Of a DNA stretch of 55,212 nucleotides, positions 40,520 through 47,671 are shown piece by piece. Position 1 is the first letter of the stretch. Each line of letters starts with the position of its first letter. A model generated the notes under the pieces. The model was not told where the DNA came from. It did not search any database and saw only the letters and a list, made by a program, of their open reading frames with translations. The translations under genes and the position numbers were made by a program. The stretch covers positions 1 through 55,212 of the forward strand of contig NZ_JALAHB010000076.1 of assembly GCF_022712115.1 (NCBI RefSeq), in the 5' to 3' direction. The DNA is from Brevibacterium sp. (GTDB taxonomy: Bacteria; Actinomycetota; Actinomycetes; Actinomycetales; Brevibacteriaceae).

Positions 40520-41245
40520 ATGAGCAGGAAGCTCGCACTGCGCCCCACACTCGCCACCGCCGCTGTTCTGGGCGTCTCCCTCGTCCTCGCCGGGTGCTCC
40601 GGCGGCGACGCGGAGGCGGACGACGCGCCGGCCCAGGAGGAGGCTCCGGCCGAGGAGGCGCAGGAGGACGCCGCCGAGGCCGCACCGGCTGCAGAGGAGG
40701 ACGCACCCGCCGCTGAGGGCGGCGTGCCCAGCTGGGCCAAGGAGCCCACCGAGGGCGGTGACCAGATCGCGACGGTGGAGGCCGGCGACGTGACCGTTGA
40801 CGTCTTCCAGATGGGCACCGCCCCGGCGCCCAAGGACGGCAACTGGGTGGACCCGGACACGGACGAGCCGCTCATCGCAGAGGGTGACGACCTCGTCTTC
40901 GTCAACTACGTCATCACGAACAACGGCGATCCGATCGATCTGGGCTCCAGCCTCGTGAGCGTCACGGCGGAGTACGACGACTGGGAGTACATGCAGGGCA
41001 TGGGCGGCATCACGGACAGCGCGCTGTCCGAGGAGATGGGCGTGCAGTCCAGCGGAGTGGGCGAGACGGCGGATCCGACCGTCTACACCTTCGGCACCGG
41101 GGAGCACTTCAGCTACGGCGAGAACTTCCACTACCAGCCCGGCTCCGGCATCAGCTTCGAGGTGACGATCACCCCGGTGGACGCCGAGGGAGAGCTCCTC
41201 CACGACGAGAAGATCGAGGGCGAGGGGACCGGCACCATCGAGTGA
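40520..41245 (+). CDS. Secreted lipoprotein of unknown function (DUF4352-like context)
   Basis: The protein has 241 residues with TGAGGAATC before the ATG. The signal peptide ends in a lipobox (LVLAG-C, Cys ~26). Residues ~30-65 are an acidic, Ala/Glu/Pro-rich linker (EEAPAEEAQEDAAEAAPAAEEDAP), probably spanning the cell wall. The remaining ~170 residues form a beta-rich domain (VEAGDVTVDVFQMGTAPAP ... LVFVNYVITNNGDPIDLGSSLVSV) like immunoglobulin-type lipoprotein domains. It is followed by a strong bidirectional terminator. The ligand is unknown. Confidence 0.85.
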   Translation: MSRKLALRPTLATAAVLGVSLVLAGCSGGDAEADDAPAQEEAPAEEAQEDAAEAAPAAEEDAPAAEGGVPSWAKEPTEGGDQIATVEAGDVTVDVFQMGTAPAPKDGNWVDPDTDEPLIAEGDDLVFVNYVITNNGDPIDLGSSLVSVTAEYDDWEYMQGMGGITDSALSEEMGVQSSGVGETADPTVYTFGTGEHFSYGENFHYQPGSGISFEVTITPVDAEGELLHDEKIEGEGTGTIE

Positions 41246-41344
41246 CCCTCGCCTGAGCCTGAGCCCGTGGTCGGACCGGGCCGCAGGCGCAGCGGGAACC
41301 GCGGACGCAGCCGGTGTGCTGAGCGGGCCGGCCCGGGGCGCGAG

Positions 41345-41384
41345 GAGAGGAGGGTGTGCACCCGCGGGTGCACACCCTCCTCTC
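41345..41384. terminator. Perfect 40-bp palindrome, bidirectional terminator
   Basis: The arm GAGAGGAGGGTGTGCACCCG is followed at once by its exact reverse complement, giving a 20-bp stem. It lies between two convergent genes, and its right end overlaps the stop codon of the ATP-grasp gene. There is no T-run, which is common for actinobacterial terminators. Confidence 0.85.
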
Positions 41385-42321
41385 ATGCCCGGTCAGCCGT
41401 GACGTCTGCGGGATACGCCGTGCGCAGCAGGTTCCCCGTGTATCTGGCGATCTCCCGCGGGCCGGAGACGGGGGCCACGGCCTCGACGCCCGGGTTGTAG
41501 TTGGTGTTCGTGTTCACGTCATAGGTGAGCACGCGTCCGTCCGCCGTCTCGATGAACTCGATGCCCGCGATCTCTATCCCGGCACTCGCCAGGAAGCGTT
41601 CGTACTGGGCGATGACCGGCAGCTCTCCCGCATCCTCCCGCAGGCTGAACAGCGGGCGCTGACCGGGGAGCGCGCAGGCGTCGGCCGGGCACAGCTCGAA
41701 GCTGCCGGAGGACACGTCCACGCGCACGGCGTAGAGGAACCGGCCGCCGACGAACTCCGCCCGTGTGATGAACCCGTCCGCCGGCCGCGCGTACTCCTGG
41801 AGCAGTGAGATTCCGTCGTTCGGCTCCTCGAACTCCTCCGAGGCCGCCCATGCGGCGAAGGATGCGTGGTCGTCGAAGCGCTGCACGCTCAGCCCCTTGC
41901 CTCCCTGGTTGTGCTTGTACACGAACGGGGCGGCGAATTCGCCGGAGCGCTCCACGAGGCCCGCTCGCCCGAACACCGCCGCCGTCTGCGGCACCGCGAT
42001 GCCGCTGCGCGCGAGCGCCTGATGCTGGGCGGCCTTCGAGACCTCCAGTTCGAGGACCGCCGAGCCGTTCACGACGGTCCGGCCGTGCGCCTCCAGCCAG
42101 CGCAGCACCGCGCGGCCGTACTCCTTGGCGTGGTCGTGTCCGCGTGACGGCGAGGAGGCCGACAGCCGGGACCAGAAGACCCCCTCGGGCGGTGTCGTGC
42201 CGAGGTCGAGGGCGCCGCCCGTCAGCTCCCACTCCTCGAACGGGACCCCCTCGGCCGCGAACGCCTCCCGGAACGGCGGGAGCCATTCGGGATTGTCGTG
42301 GATGATGTGGACTGCGGTCAC
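41383..42321 (-). CDS. ATP-grasp (RimK-like) ligase
   Basis: The protein has 312 residues. Features are HDNPEWLPPFREAFAAEGV (pre-ATP-grasp domain), KAAQHQALARSGIAVPQTAAVF, FVYKHNQGGKGLSVQRFDD (glycine-rich loop with Lys) and the metal-binding IEFIETADGRVLTYDVNTNTNYNP. It is in the RimK/glutamate-ligase-like group that joins an amino acid to a carboxylate. The substrate is unknown. Its stop lies in the terminator palindrome. Confidence 0.88.
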   Translation of the reverse strand: MTAVHIIHDNPEWLPPFREAFAAEGVPFEEWELTGGALDLGTTPPEGVFWSRLSASSPSRGHDHAKEYGRAVLRWLEAHGRTVVNGSAVLELEVSKAAQHQALARSGIAVPQTAAVFGRAGLVERSGEFAAPFVYKHNQGGKGLSVQRFDDHASFAAWAASEEFEEPNDGISLLQEYARPADGFITRAEFVGGRFLYAVRVDVSSGSFELCPADACALPGQRPLFSLREDAGELPVIAQYERFLASAGIEIAGIEFIETADGRVLTYDVNTNTNYNPGVEAVAPVSGPREIARYTGNLLRTAYPADVTADRA

Positions 42322-42357
42322 GGCGGGCCTCCTCCTGGCGGATCTGCCCGGCCCACT

Positions 42358-43362
42358 CTATGCCTCCGCACCCTCGCGTGCGCCGGCACCGTCATCGTGC
42401 GCAGTGCCCTCGGCCAGCGCCGCGAGCCGCGCCGCCATGCTGCGAGCGGCCTCGCGCAGCTCCGCCGGCTCCAGGACGACGATCTCCCAGCCGAGCATCG
42501 CGAGGTGGCAGGCGATCCACTCCAGGCCGTCGCCGGAGACCGTGAGCAGGCTCCAGCCCCTCTCCGCGTCCGGCGCCACACTGCCCACCTGCGGCGGCAC
42601 CCGTGCGGCGAGCTCCTCGGGCGAGGTGCGGACCCGCACCCGGGCCGTGCGACTGTACGGCGCCTCGGTGACGGAGCTGCAGACGTACTCGACCGGATCC
42701 GGATGCTCCCTGCGGCGGAAACGCTGCCCGGTGGGCTCGAGGCCGCGCACGCGGTCCAGCCGGAAGGTGCGCCAGTCGTCCCGGTCGAGGTCCCACGCCA
42801 TGAGGTACCAGCGCGGTCCGGTGGTGACCATGTGGACGGGTTCGACGGTGCGCGTGCTCTCCGTCCCCGTCCCGGAGACATAGGAGAAGCGCACGCGCTC
42901 GCCGTCGCGGCAGGCACGGGCGAGGGTGAGGAGGACGTCTGGGCTCACCTCTGCGACCGGTCGGTGCAGGGGATCCGTGGCCGCGTGCACCGCCCGCACT
43001 TCTGCGCGGAGACGCGGCGGCATGACCTGGTCGAGTGTGGCGAGCGCGCGCAGCGCGGCCTCGCCCGCGCCGGCGACGGCGTGGGTGGAGGAGAGGCGGA
43101 GGGACAGTGCTGCGGCCACCGCCTCGTCGTCGTCCAGCAGGAGCGGCGGCATCCGGGCGCCCCGCCCCAGCCGGTAGCCGCCGCTCGCGCCCGCGGCGGA
43201 GACGACCGGATAGCCCAGCGAGCGCAGGCGGGCGACGTCGCGGCGCACGGAACGGGTGGTGACGCCGAGTTCAGCCGCGAGCTCCTGGGCGAACCAGGAG
43301 TGCCGCTGCTGGAGGAGCGAGAGCAGGCGCAGCACCCGTGCGGCGGTGTCCTCCGTGCTCAT
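42358..43362 (-). CDS. WYL-domain HTH transcriptional regulator
   Basis: The protein has 334 residues from an ATG at 43362 with GAAAGGAG upstream. HTH_11: RVLRLLSLLQQRHSWFAQELAAELGVTTRSVRRDVARLRSLGYPV. The WYL domain follows with VEPVHMVTTGPRWYLMAWDLDRDDWRTFRLDRV. It has the same layout as the cassette protein at 16817 but is clearly divergent. It precedes the ATP-grasp gene on the same strand (36-bp gap) and is divergent from the DinB/VOC operon, so it could control either. Confidence 0.9.
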   Translation of the reverse strand: MSTEDTAARVLRLLSLLQQRHSWFAQELAAELGVTTRSVRRDVARLRSLGYPVVSAAGASGGYRLGRGARMPPLLLDDDEAVAAALSLRLSSTHAVAGAGEAALRALATLDQVMPPRLRAEVRAVHAATDPLHRPVAEVSPDVLLTLARACRDGERVRFSYVSGTGTESTRTVEPVHMVTTGPRWYLMAWDLDRDDWRTFRLDRVRGLEPTGQRFRRREHPDPVEYVCSSVTEAPYSRTARVRVRTSPEELAARVPPQVGSVAPDAERGWSLLTVSGDGLEWIACHLAMLGWEIVVLEPAELREAARSMAARLAALAEGTAHDDGAGAREGAEA

Positions 43363-43553
43363 GCGTGCTCCTTTCGCAGGCTCTTCTCCCGGTGGACGCA
43401 CCTCACGAGTGCCCCACCGGCGGCGGATGAGCCCTTCCGCTCAGCCTCCCATACTCTGCGGACCGGATCTGTCCGCAGCAGGGGGAAGACTGGAGGGACG
43501 CGGGACGTCCGCGACCGGTGGTGCGGAACCGCCGGCGGAGAGAGGAGTCCGGT

Positions 43554-44216
43554 ATGCCGGAGAGAGACGACGTGCTCGGTGCAGCGGGAGGGCCCGGCCA
43601 GGCGGCGGAGAACGGGGACGGAGGACGGCCTGCGGGCGGTTGGGCCGCGCAGCTCGTGGACCAGCTCGACTGGCACTGGCGCAACCAGCTGCGTGCACGC
43701 CTGGAGGGGCTCACGGACGAGGAGCTCTTCTGGGAGCCCGTGCCGGACTGCTGGACCGTGCGCCCGCGGGGGACCGGGACGGCGCCGCTGCAGGGCGGCT
43801 CCGGGGCGATGACGATCGACTTCGCCTTCCCCGAGCCGCAGCCCGCCCCGTTCACGACCATCGCCTGGCGGCTGGGCCATGTGCTCGTGGGCGTGCTGGG
43901 CGCGCGCACGGCCGCGCACTTCGGCGGTGAGCCGCGGGACTACTTCACCTACGAGTACGCGGAGAACGCCGCGCAGGCGCTGGCGCAGCTGGACGCGGAG
44001 TACGCGGCCTGGATCGCGGGCGTCTCCGCCCTCACGGAGGAGGACCTCGCGCAGCCGTGCGGGGAGGCGGAGGGGCAGTTCGGCCATCTGCCCATGTCCG
44101 CCCTCGTCCTGCACATCAACCGCGAGTTCATCCACCACCTCGCGGAGATCTGTCTTCTCCGCGACCTCTACGTCCACAGCCATGCAGTCGATGCACATGC
44201 AGGGGAGAGGCCATGA
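43554..44216 (+). CDS. DinB superfamily protein
   Basis: The protein has 220 residues, with GAGAGGAG just before the ATG at 43554. The four-helix DinB fold is visible: VDQLDWHWRNQLRARLEGLTDEELFWEPVPDCWTVRP, then PAPFTTIAWRLGHVLVGVLGARTAAHFGG (His) and LVLHINREFIHHLAEICLLRDLY (His pair). It overlaps the next gene by 4 bp (ATGA), so it is in an operon with a VOC protein. It probably uses mycothiol or another thiol as nucleophile donor. Confidence 0.88.
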   Translation: MPERDDVLGAAGGPGQAAENGDGGRPAGGWAAQLVDQLDWHWRNQLRARLEGLTDEELFWEPVPDCWTVRPRGTGTAPLQGGSGAMTIDFAFPEPQPAPFTTIAWRLGHVLVGVLGARTAAHFGGEPRDYFTYEYAENAAQALAQLDAEYAAWIAGVSALTEEDLAQPCGEAEGQFGHLPMSALVLHINREFIHHLAEICLLRDLYVHSHAVDAHAGERP

Positions 44217-44713
44217 CCGGCACAGCCGCGCGCACCGTCCAGATCACCGTCGACGCTCGCGATCCCCGCGCCCTCGCGCTCTTCTGGTGCGAGGCGCTCG
44301 GATACGCCGTGCCGCTGCCGTTCGGTGAGCAGACAGCGCCTCCGGGAGGGGAGGAAGAGGCCGCGAAGCAGGGGGATCCCTTCCGTGTCTGGGAGGTCTT
44401 CCTCGCGGGCGCCGGAGTGCCGTCCGGACAGTGGAACGCGAGAGCCGCAGCCGAGGATCCGGCGGGCCTCGAGCCCCGCCTGTTCTTCCAGCGCGTTCCG
44501 GAGGGCAAGTCGGTGAAGAACCGCGTGCATCTCGACGTGCGCGCGGCACCGGGGCTCGTGGGCGAGGAGCGGATGGCGGCCCTCGAGGCCGAATGCGCGC
44601 GCCTCGTCGCCGCGGGCGCCGCCAGGCTCGAACGGGTGGACCCCGCTCCGCCGCTGGAGGCGGGCTTCATCGTCATGGCCGATCCCGAGGGCAACGAGTT
44701 CTGCCTCGACTGA
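44213..44713 (+). CDS. VOC family protein (Glyoxalase_6-like)
   Basis: The protein has 166 residues. RTVQITVDARDPRALALFWCEALGYAVPLP, FFQRVPEGKSVKNRVHLDVRA and the C-terminal FIVMADPEGNEFCLD match the Glyoxalase_6 group often found next to DinB proteins in actinobacteria. The metal positions (His in RVHLDV, Glu in GNEFCLD) are present. It is the last gene of the DinB-VOC pair and is followed by a terminator. Confidence 0.9.
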   Translation: MTGTAARTVQITVDARDPRALALFWCEALGYAVPLPFGEQTAPPGGEEEAAKQGDPFRVWEVFLAGAGVPSGQWNARAAAEDPAGLEPRLFFQRVPEGKSVKNRVHLDVRAAPGLVGEERMAALEAECARLVAAGAARLERVDPAPPLEAGFIVMADPEGNEFCLD

Positions 44714-44749
44714 GCTCCGGCCGCGCTGGGTCCCGGTTGACTGAGTCTG

Positions 44750-44781
44750 GGCTGCGCAGGGTCTCGGCTGCGCAGGGTCTC
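44750..44781 (+). repeat. Two tandem copies of a 16-bp unit
   Basis: GGCTGCGCAGGGTCTC occurs twice without spacer, just after the VOC gene and before the terminator. It is probably slippage-derived. Confidence 0.8.
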
Positions 44782-44815
44782 GGACCGCACCGCGTCGGGA
44801 CCCTGTCGCTCGGCA

Positions 44816-44854
44816 CGCGGCCTCCGGAAGCGCACAACGCCTCCGGAGGCCGCG
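44816..44854. terminator. Bidirectional terminator between convergent genes
   Basis: CGCGGCCTCCGGA pairs perfectly with TCCGGAGGCCGCG over a 13-base loop. It lies between the VOC gene (+) and the SRPBCC gene (-). Confidence 0.8.
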
Positions 44855-44870
44855 TGGGTGAGGGCCGGGT

Positions 44871-45878
44871 TCAGGCCGGACTCAGCACCTCCCGCTCCAG
44901 CCGGGCGTAGCTGTCCTCCATGCCGTTCGTCATCCCGGTGGCGAGGATCGCGTCCCGCACCTCCTGGCTGGGGTAGGTGATGAGCAGCGAGAGGAGGGTG
45001 CCGCCGGAGACCGGCGTCAGCGTCATCTCGTTGACGACCGAGGTCCACTGCTCGTCATTGACTCCGTCGGCCACCTGATCCCCGCCCACCATGCGCTCGG
45101 TGGTGACCTCGCGGTGCGGCGGCTGGGACTCCAGCACCTCACCGGTGAAGCCGAACCGGTTCTCCCCGTCATCCGACTCCCACTCGAAGCGGTACGTGCC
45201 GCCGACCTCGGCGGGCGGCTCGCACACCGGCATGGTCCAGCCGTCCGGGCCCAGCTGCCAGCGCTGGAGCAGCGCCGCCTCGTGGTGGGCGCGCCAGACC
45301 TGCTCCACGTCCCCGCGGATCACACGGGACACCCGCACCCTGGTGTCGCTGAGCAGCTGGGCCTCCGTCGCGCGTCCTGCGGCGAACGACTCGAGATCCG
45401 CGAGCACCGTGTCGATCTGGCCCATGGCGGCCTTGGTGCCCTCGAGCATGCCCATCTCCAGGAGCTGCGAGAGCTCCTCCTCGGAGTTGAAATGGGTGGT
45501 GGTGGTCAGGCGCGAACCGTCCGCGGTCTCCTCGAAGGAGAAGACCATCCGCATGGAGGGCAGTTCGGTGTTGGGATTGCCCTCGGCATCGGCGAAGCCG
45601 TCGCGGACCTCGAACGAGTGCGGTGCGTCCACGGCGACGAACTCCCAGTAGCCGCCGGGCGTGTCGCCGTCGGGTCCCGTCATGTAGTAGTGGGAGTGTC
45701 CGCCCGCCACCATGTCGTGGCGGGTGAAAGTCGCCGGATACTCCGGTGGCCCCCAGAACCGCTCGATCTTCCGGGGATCCGCGTAGGCGTCCCACAGCTG
45801 GGCCAGCGGCACGGGGAACTCCGCGACGATCGTGAGCGTGAGGTCCTCGGTGCGGGTGTCGATCTGCGTGATGGGCAT
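44871..45878 (-). CDS. SRPBCC protein with two tandem AHSA1-type domains
   Basis: The protein has 335 residues. Two AHSA1/CalC-like domains are arranged in tandem: residues ~10-155 (LTLTIVAEFPVPLAQLWDAYADPRKIERFWGPPEYPATF) and ~175-330 (TRVRVSRVIRGDVEQVWRAHHEAALLQRWQLGPDGWTMPVC). Each forms a hydrophobic ligand cavity in known members. The ArsR gene is immediately upstream on the same strand; ArsR plus AHSA1 pairs are widespread. The ligand is unknown. Confidence 0.9.
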   Translation of the reverse strand: MPITQIDTRTEDLTLTIVAEFPVPLAQLWDAYADPRKIERFWGPPEYPATFTRHDMVAGGHSHYYMTGPDGDTPGGYWEFVAVDAPHSFEVRDGFADAEGNPNTELPSMRMVFSFEETADGSRLTTTTHFNSEEELSQLLEMGMLEGTKAAMGQIDTVLADLESFAAGRATEAQLLSDTRVRVSRVIRGDVEQVWRAHHEAALLQRWQLGPDGWTMPVCEPPAEVGGTYRFEWESDDGENRFGFTGEVLESQPPHREVTTERMVGGDQVADGVNDEQWTSVVNEMTLTPVSGGTLLSLLITYPSQEVRDAILATGMTNGMEDSYARLEREVLSPA

Positions 45879-45952
45879 GGTCCTGCCCCTTCTCCCGGAG
45901 GCTCCGGGTCCGTTCTCGGATGCGCCGCCCGGGAATGGGCGGAGCAGTGTGC

Positions 45953-46375
45953 TCAGCGCGGGAAGCCCTGCGGGCGGGTGGGGCGCCCCTGGCGGTCGGA
46001 TGGGGTCTCGTCCTCGTCGACGGTGGTCCCCTCCTCCTCGAACAGCGAGTCGAGCCTGCTGATCCTCCCTCGCCAGATGCGCGCGTACTCGTCGAGCATG
46101 CGCTGCACGAGCGAGAGGGTCTCCGGGCTTCCGCTCACCACCCTCTCCCTGCCGTTCCGGGTCTTCCTCACGAGTCCTGCCTCCTCCAGGACCCTCACGT
46201 GCTTCTGCACGGCTGCGAAGGACATCTCGTAGTCACCGGCGAGCGCGGAGACGTTCGCCGGTGCCGCGAGCGTGCGGCGCACGATGTCGCGGCGGGTCGC
46301 ATCGGCCAGTGCCCGGAAGATCCGGTTGACCTCGTCGTCCGTGAGCATCGGGTGCTCCGCCTCTTGTGCAACCAT
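45953..46375 (-). CDS. ArsR-family winged-helix regulator
   Basis: The protein has 140 residues from an ATG at 46375 (MVAQEAEHPMLTDDEVNRIFRALADATRRDIVRRTLAAPANVSALAGDYEMSFAAVQKHVRVLEEAGLVRKTRNGRER). This start sits 8 bp after a well-formed -10, so a leaderless mRNA is likely. An ATG at 46387 overlaps the -10 and is disfavoured. No metal-binding Cys motif is visible, so it is of the non-metal, AHSA1-linked type. It is the first gene of the operon with the SRPBCC protein. Confidence 0.92.
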   Translation of the reverse strand: MVAQEAEHPMLTDDEVNRIFRALADATRRDIVRRTLAAPANVSALAGDYEMSFAAVQKHVRVLEEAGLVRKTRNGRERVVSGSPETLSLVQRMLDEYARIWRGRISRLDSLFEEEGTTVDEDETPSDRQGRPTRPQGFPR

Positions 46376-46412
46376 GTGGTTGTACATTACGACCGTGAGA
46401 GCGCGAGGTCAA
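46369..46412 (-). promoter_or_regulatory. Leaderless ArsR promoter with operator over the start codon
   Basis: Minus-strand TTGACC (46407-46412) and TAATGT (46384-46389) are exactly 17 bp apart. The palindrome CAACCA-TG-TGGTTG (46369-46382) covers the expected transcription start and the ATG, an ideal autorepressor site. Confidence 0.8.
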
Positions 46413-46503
46413 GGGTTCCCCGGGAGGTTCTCAGGTGTGCTGTGGAGTCCCCACGCACCCTGCGGGGGCCACGCCTGCCGCGCCCCGCGCGTCCACACCT
46501 GCC

Positions 46504-47010
46504 TCACCTCCGCGTGCGGGTGCTCAGCTCCCGCGCGAGGCCGCGTGCGCCTCCCCGCATCACCGTGCGGTGCGAGAGTCCGGAGAGCGGTCGCAGCAGC
46601 CGGAGCAGGGGCCGTGCGGTGACGACGCACCAGACGATGTCGACGCGAGTGATCCCTCCGGCCTCGTGCGCGAGCCACAGACCGTGTCCGCGGAGGTCCC
46701 CGCGGACGGCGACGCGTGCCCGCCGGGGAGGTGCGGCCTCGACGATCCGGAGCGAGAGGCGCAGAGCTCCGGCGGGCGGTCCCGGGAGGAGCGGGCTGCG
46801 CACCGTGAGATCCACGCGGGCGCCGCTGCCGTCGCCTGTGCCCGAGGCCGGCGCGACAGTCCGCTCCATACCCGGCCACCAGCGGGGCCAGGCGGCGGGA
46901 TCCGCGAAGGCGTCCCAGACTGCTTGCGCCGGAGCGTCCAGGAGCCAGCGGGACTCGAAGTGGAAGGGCGCGGACTCGCCGGGCCGCGGCTCCGGGTGCT
47001 GGTGCAGCAT
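46504..47010 (-). CDS. SRPBCC (polyketide cyclase-like) family protein
   Basis: The protein has 168 residues from an ATG at 47010, with a TACACT box 6 bp upstream that suggests a leaderless start. FHFESRWLLDAPAQAVWDAFADPAAWPRWWPGMERTVAPASG and SLRIVEAAPPRRARVAVRGDLRGHGLWLAHEAGGITRVDIVWCV are typical SRPBCC strands and helices. The C-terminus is rich in Arg. The ligand and function are unknown. It is a single gene. Confidence 0.85.
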   Translation of the reverse strand: MLHQHPEPRPGESAPFHFESRWLLDAPAQAVWDAFADPAAWPRWWPGMERTVAPASGTGDGSGARVDLTVRSPLLPGPPAGALRLSLRIVEAAPPRRARVAVRGDLRGHGLWLAHEAGGITRVDIVWCVVTARPLLRLLRPLSGLSHRTVMRGGARGLARELSTRTRR

Positions 47011-47206
47011 CTGTGCAGTGTAGAGCCCTGTTGCGCAGAGCGCTGTCCGTTTCTGAGTCATACCGGTGAATCGCCGGTGAGCTGGACCACAGCTCAGGCG
47101 AGCGGCGCATCATTGGTGCAGTCGCGCGGCCTGCGCGGCAGGAAGGCTCCATCGCGGGCCCCGCCGGAGGGGCCTGCCGGAATCCTGCTCCACGGAAGGA
47201 CACGCC

Positions 47207-47629
47207 ATGTCTGAGACCCTCGCCCCGTACATCGCCCTGCCCGGAACCGCAGGGGACGCCTTCGTGCACTGGCGGGAGGTGCTGGGCGGCGAGCTCGACA
47301 TGCTCCGCTACGGCGACGGCCCGCCGATGGAGGGCATGCCGTTCACCCCGGACCCCCAGGCCGTCGCGCACGCCGTGCTCACCACCCCGGCCGGGCAGAT
47401 CGCCGGTGGCGACGCCATGGGCCAGGACGAGGAGTACCCCGTGCGGGGCACTGCGTACTCGCTGCTCTACACGGCGGACTCGCCGGAGCGCGCCCGGGCG
47501 ATCATCGAGGCCTTCGTCGCCGGGGGAGGTGAGGTGAACCTGCCGTTCGACCGTGCCCCCTGGGGCGACTGGTACGGCCAGGTCTTCGACCGGTTCGGAG
47601 TGATGTGGTCCCTGTCCGTGCCTGCGTGA
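47207..47629 (+). CDS. PhnB-like VOC family protein
   Basis: The protein has 140 residues (MSETLAPYIALPGTAGDAFVHWREVLGGELDMLRYGDGPPMEGMPFTPDPQAVAHAVLTTPAGQIAGGDAM ... FDRAPWGDWYGQVFDRFGVMWSLSV). It is the PhnB/YdhC-like branch of VOC proteins, distantly similar to the cassette protein at 16261. GGAAGGA lies upstream of the ATG. It may be followed by the BCCT gene in the same transcript (42-bp gap). The function is not established. Confidence 0.88.
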   Translation: MSETLAPYIALPGTAGDAFVHWREVLGGELDMLRYGDGPPMEGMPFTPDPQAVAHAVLTTPAGQIAGGDAMGQDEEYPVRGTAYSLLYTADSPERARAIIEAFVAGGGEVNLPFDRAPWGDWYGQVFDRFGVMWSLSVPA

Positions 47630-47671
47630 GGCAGTGACACCAGGCGCACCGACGGAAGAGCAGGAGGAGAC

